Notes under the pieces: generated by a model
The model's input: only the letters and a program-made list of their open reading frames with translations
Told to the model about the DNA's origin: nothing
Database searches by the model: none
Origin: JASLBX01 sp036374175
GTDB taxonomy: Bacteria; Actinomycetota; Actinomycetes; Jiangellales; Jiangellaceae
Length of the DNA: 5,052 nucleotides
Reading direction: 5' to 3'
Assembly: GCA_036374175.1 (NCBI GenBank)
Contig: DASUUH010000132.1
Span: forward strand, 1-5,052
In this document: positions 4,924-5,052 of the stretch, one piece after another
Layout: every line of letters starts with the position of its first letter
How positions within the stretch are numbered: the first letter of the stretch is position 1
Made by a program: the position numbers and the translations under genes

Positions 4924-5052
4924 CCGGGCGCGCTGAGCAGGCGGCGCGGGCGGACCGGCTGCCGCCTCCGGACGGTGCCGAGCATTGGTGGCAGTCACGG
5001 CCGGTGCGCTGGTCTGCCGCGGCGGGCGTGCTGCTGGCGGTCGGGTTCGCGT
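4920..5052 (+). CDS. N-terminus of a membrane protein, probably a heavy-metal P-type ATPase (partial)
   Basis: GTG 4920 opens a frame of 44 codons that runs off the right edge. Its start overlaps the repressor stop as GTGA, indicating translational coupling, and purine-rich GGGAAGGG precedes it. The visible protein has a hydrophilic N-terminus with DRLPPPDGAEHWWQSRPVRW and then the beginning of a hydrophobic helix, SAAAGVLLAVGFA (about 32-44). A short charged lead followed by W-(x)n-R-W and the first membrane helix is usual for Cd/Zn/Pb P-type ATPases without an N-terminal metal-binding domain. The position behind a CmtR-like sensor matches the cmtR-ctpG region of mycobacteria. The phosphorylation motif DKTGT and the CPC membrane site would lie outside the window, so a cation diffusion facilitator or other exporter cannot be excluded. 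It would pump metal out across the cytoplasmic membrane. Confidence 0.65.
   Translation, partial: MTGRAEQAARADRLPPPDGAEHWWQSRPVRWSAAAGVLLAVGFA

Noticed and set aside
4165..4998. Minus-strand open frame of 277 codons opposite the repressor
   Set aside because: Low-complexity Arg/Pro/Gln/Ala translation, antisense to two well-supported genes.
1..5052. tRNA or rRNA genes, CRISPR arrays, transposase genes or long terminal repeats
   Set aside because: None were seen on reading both strands; there are no spaced direct repeats or transposase motifs, despite several broken genes that suggest past rearrangement.

Overview
The window is very GC-rich. Its coding frames favour G or C in third codon positions, and GTG serves as a start codon at two genes. 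The recognisable proteins (a DesR-like response regulator, a CmtR-like ArsR repressor joined to a metal P-type ATPase, and small RibD/dihydrofolate-reductase-like proteins) are typical of actinomycetes. I cannot name the genus. There are no RNA genes, insertion sequences, CRISPR arrays or phage genes that I can see. The region looks like accessory chromosome with several decayed genes.

Left third (1-1400), all on the minus strand. Reading right to left, there is a 42-codon ORF (1400-1272) of unknown function. Its stop overlaps by 4 bp the start of a small SAM-dependent methyltransferase gene (1275-837). That gene is broken by a one-base insertion and has a damaged SAM-binding motif. Next comes an intact RibD-C/dihydrofolate-reductase-like gene (760-149). 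At the left edge is the tail of a DUF4143-type ATPase gene whose front part is missing.

Middle (1401-2731). A plus-strand LuxR/NarL-type response regulator (1562-2167) appears intact. It faces a minus-strand remnant of a DesK-type histidine kinase (2514-2197) that keeps only the ATP-binding end. No intact sensor kinase lies in the window, so the regulator is orphaned here.

Right half (2732-5052), all on the plus strand. A second, divergent RibD-C/DHFR-like gene (2732-3337) has a short dyad just before its ribosome binding site. A class I methyltransferase (3600-4421) has its own promoter-like sequence and Shine-Dalgarno. The last unit is a metal-resistance operon. It starts with a CmtR-like Cd/Pb-sensing repressor (4543-4923), probably made from a leaderless mRNA. 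Its stop overlaps the GTG start of a membrane protein, most likely a heavy-metal P-type ATPase, which runs off the right edge.

I found no convincing new multi-gene system. The most useful observations are the exactly locatable frameshift in the methyltransferase, the two unannotated gene remnants, the orphaned response regulator, the small overlapping ORF chain at 1452-1272, and the three-cysteine metal site and leaderless layout of the repressor.
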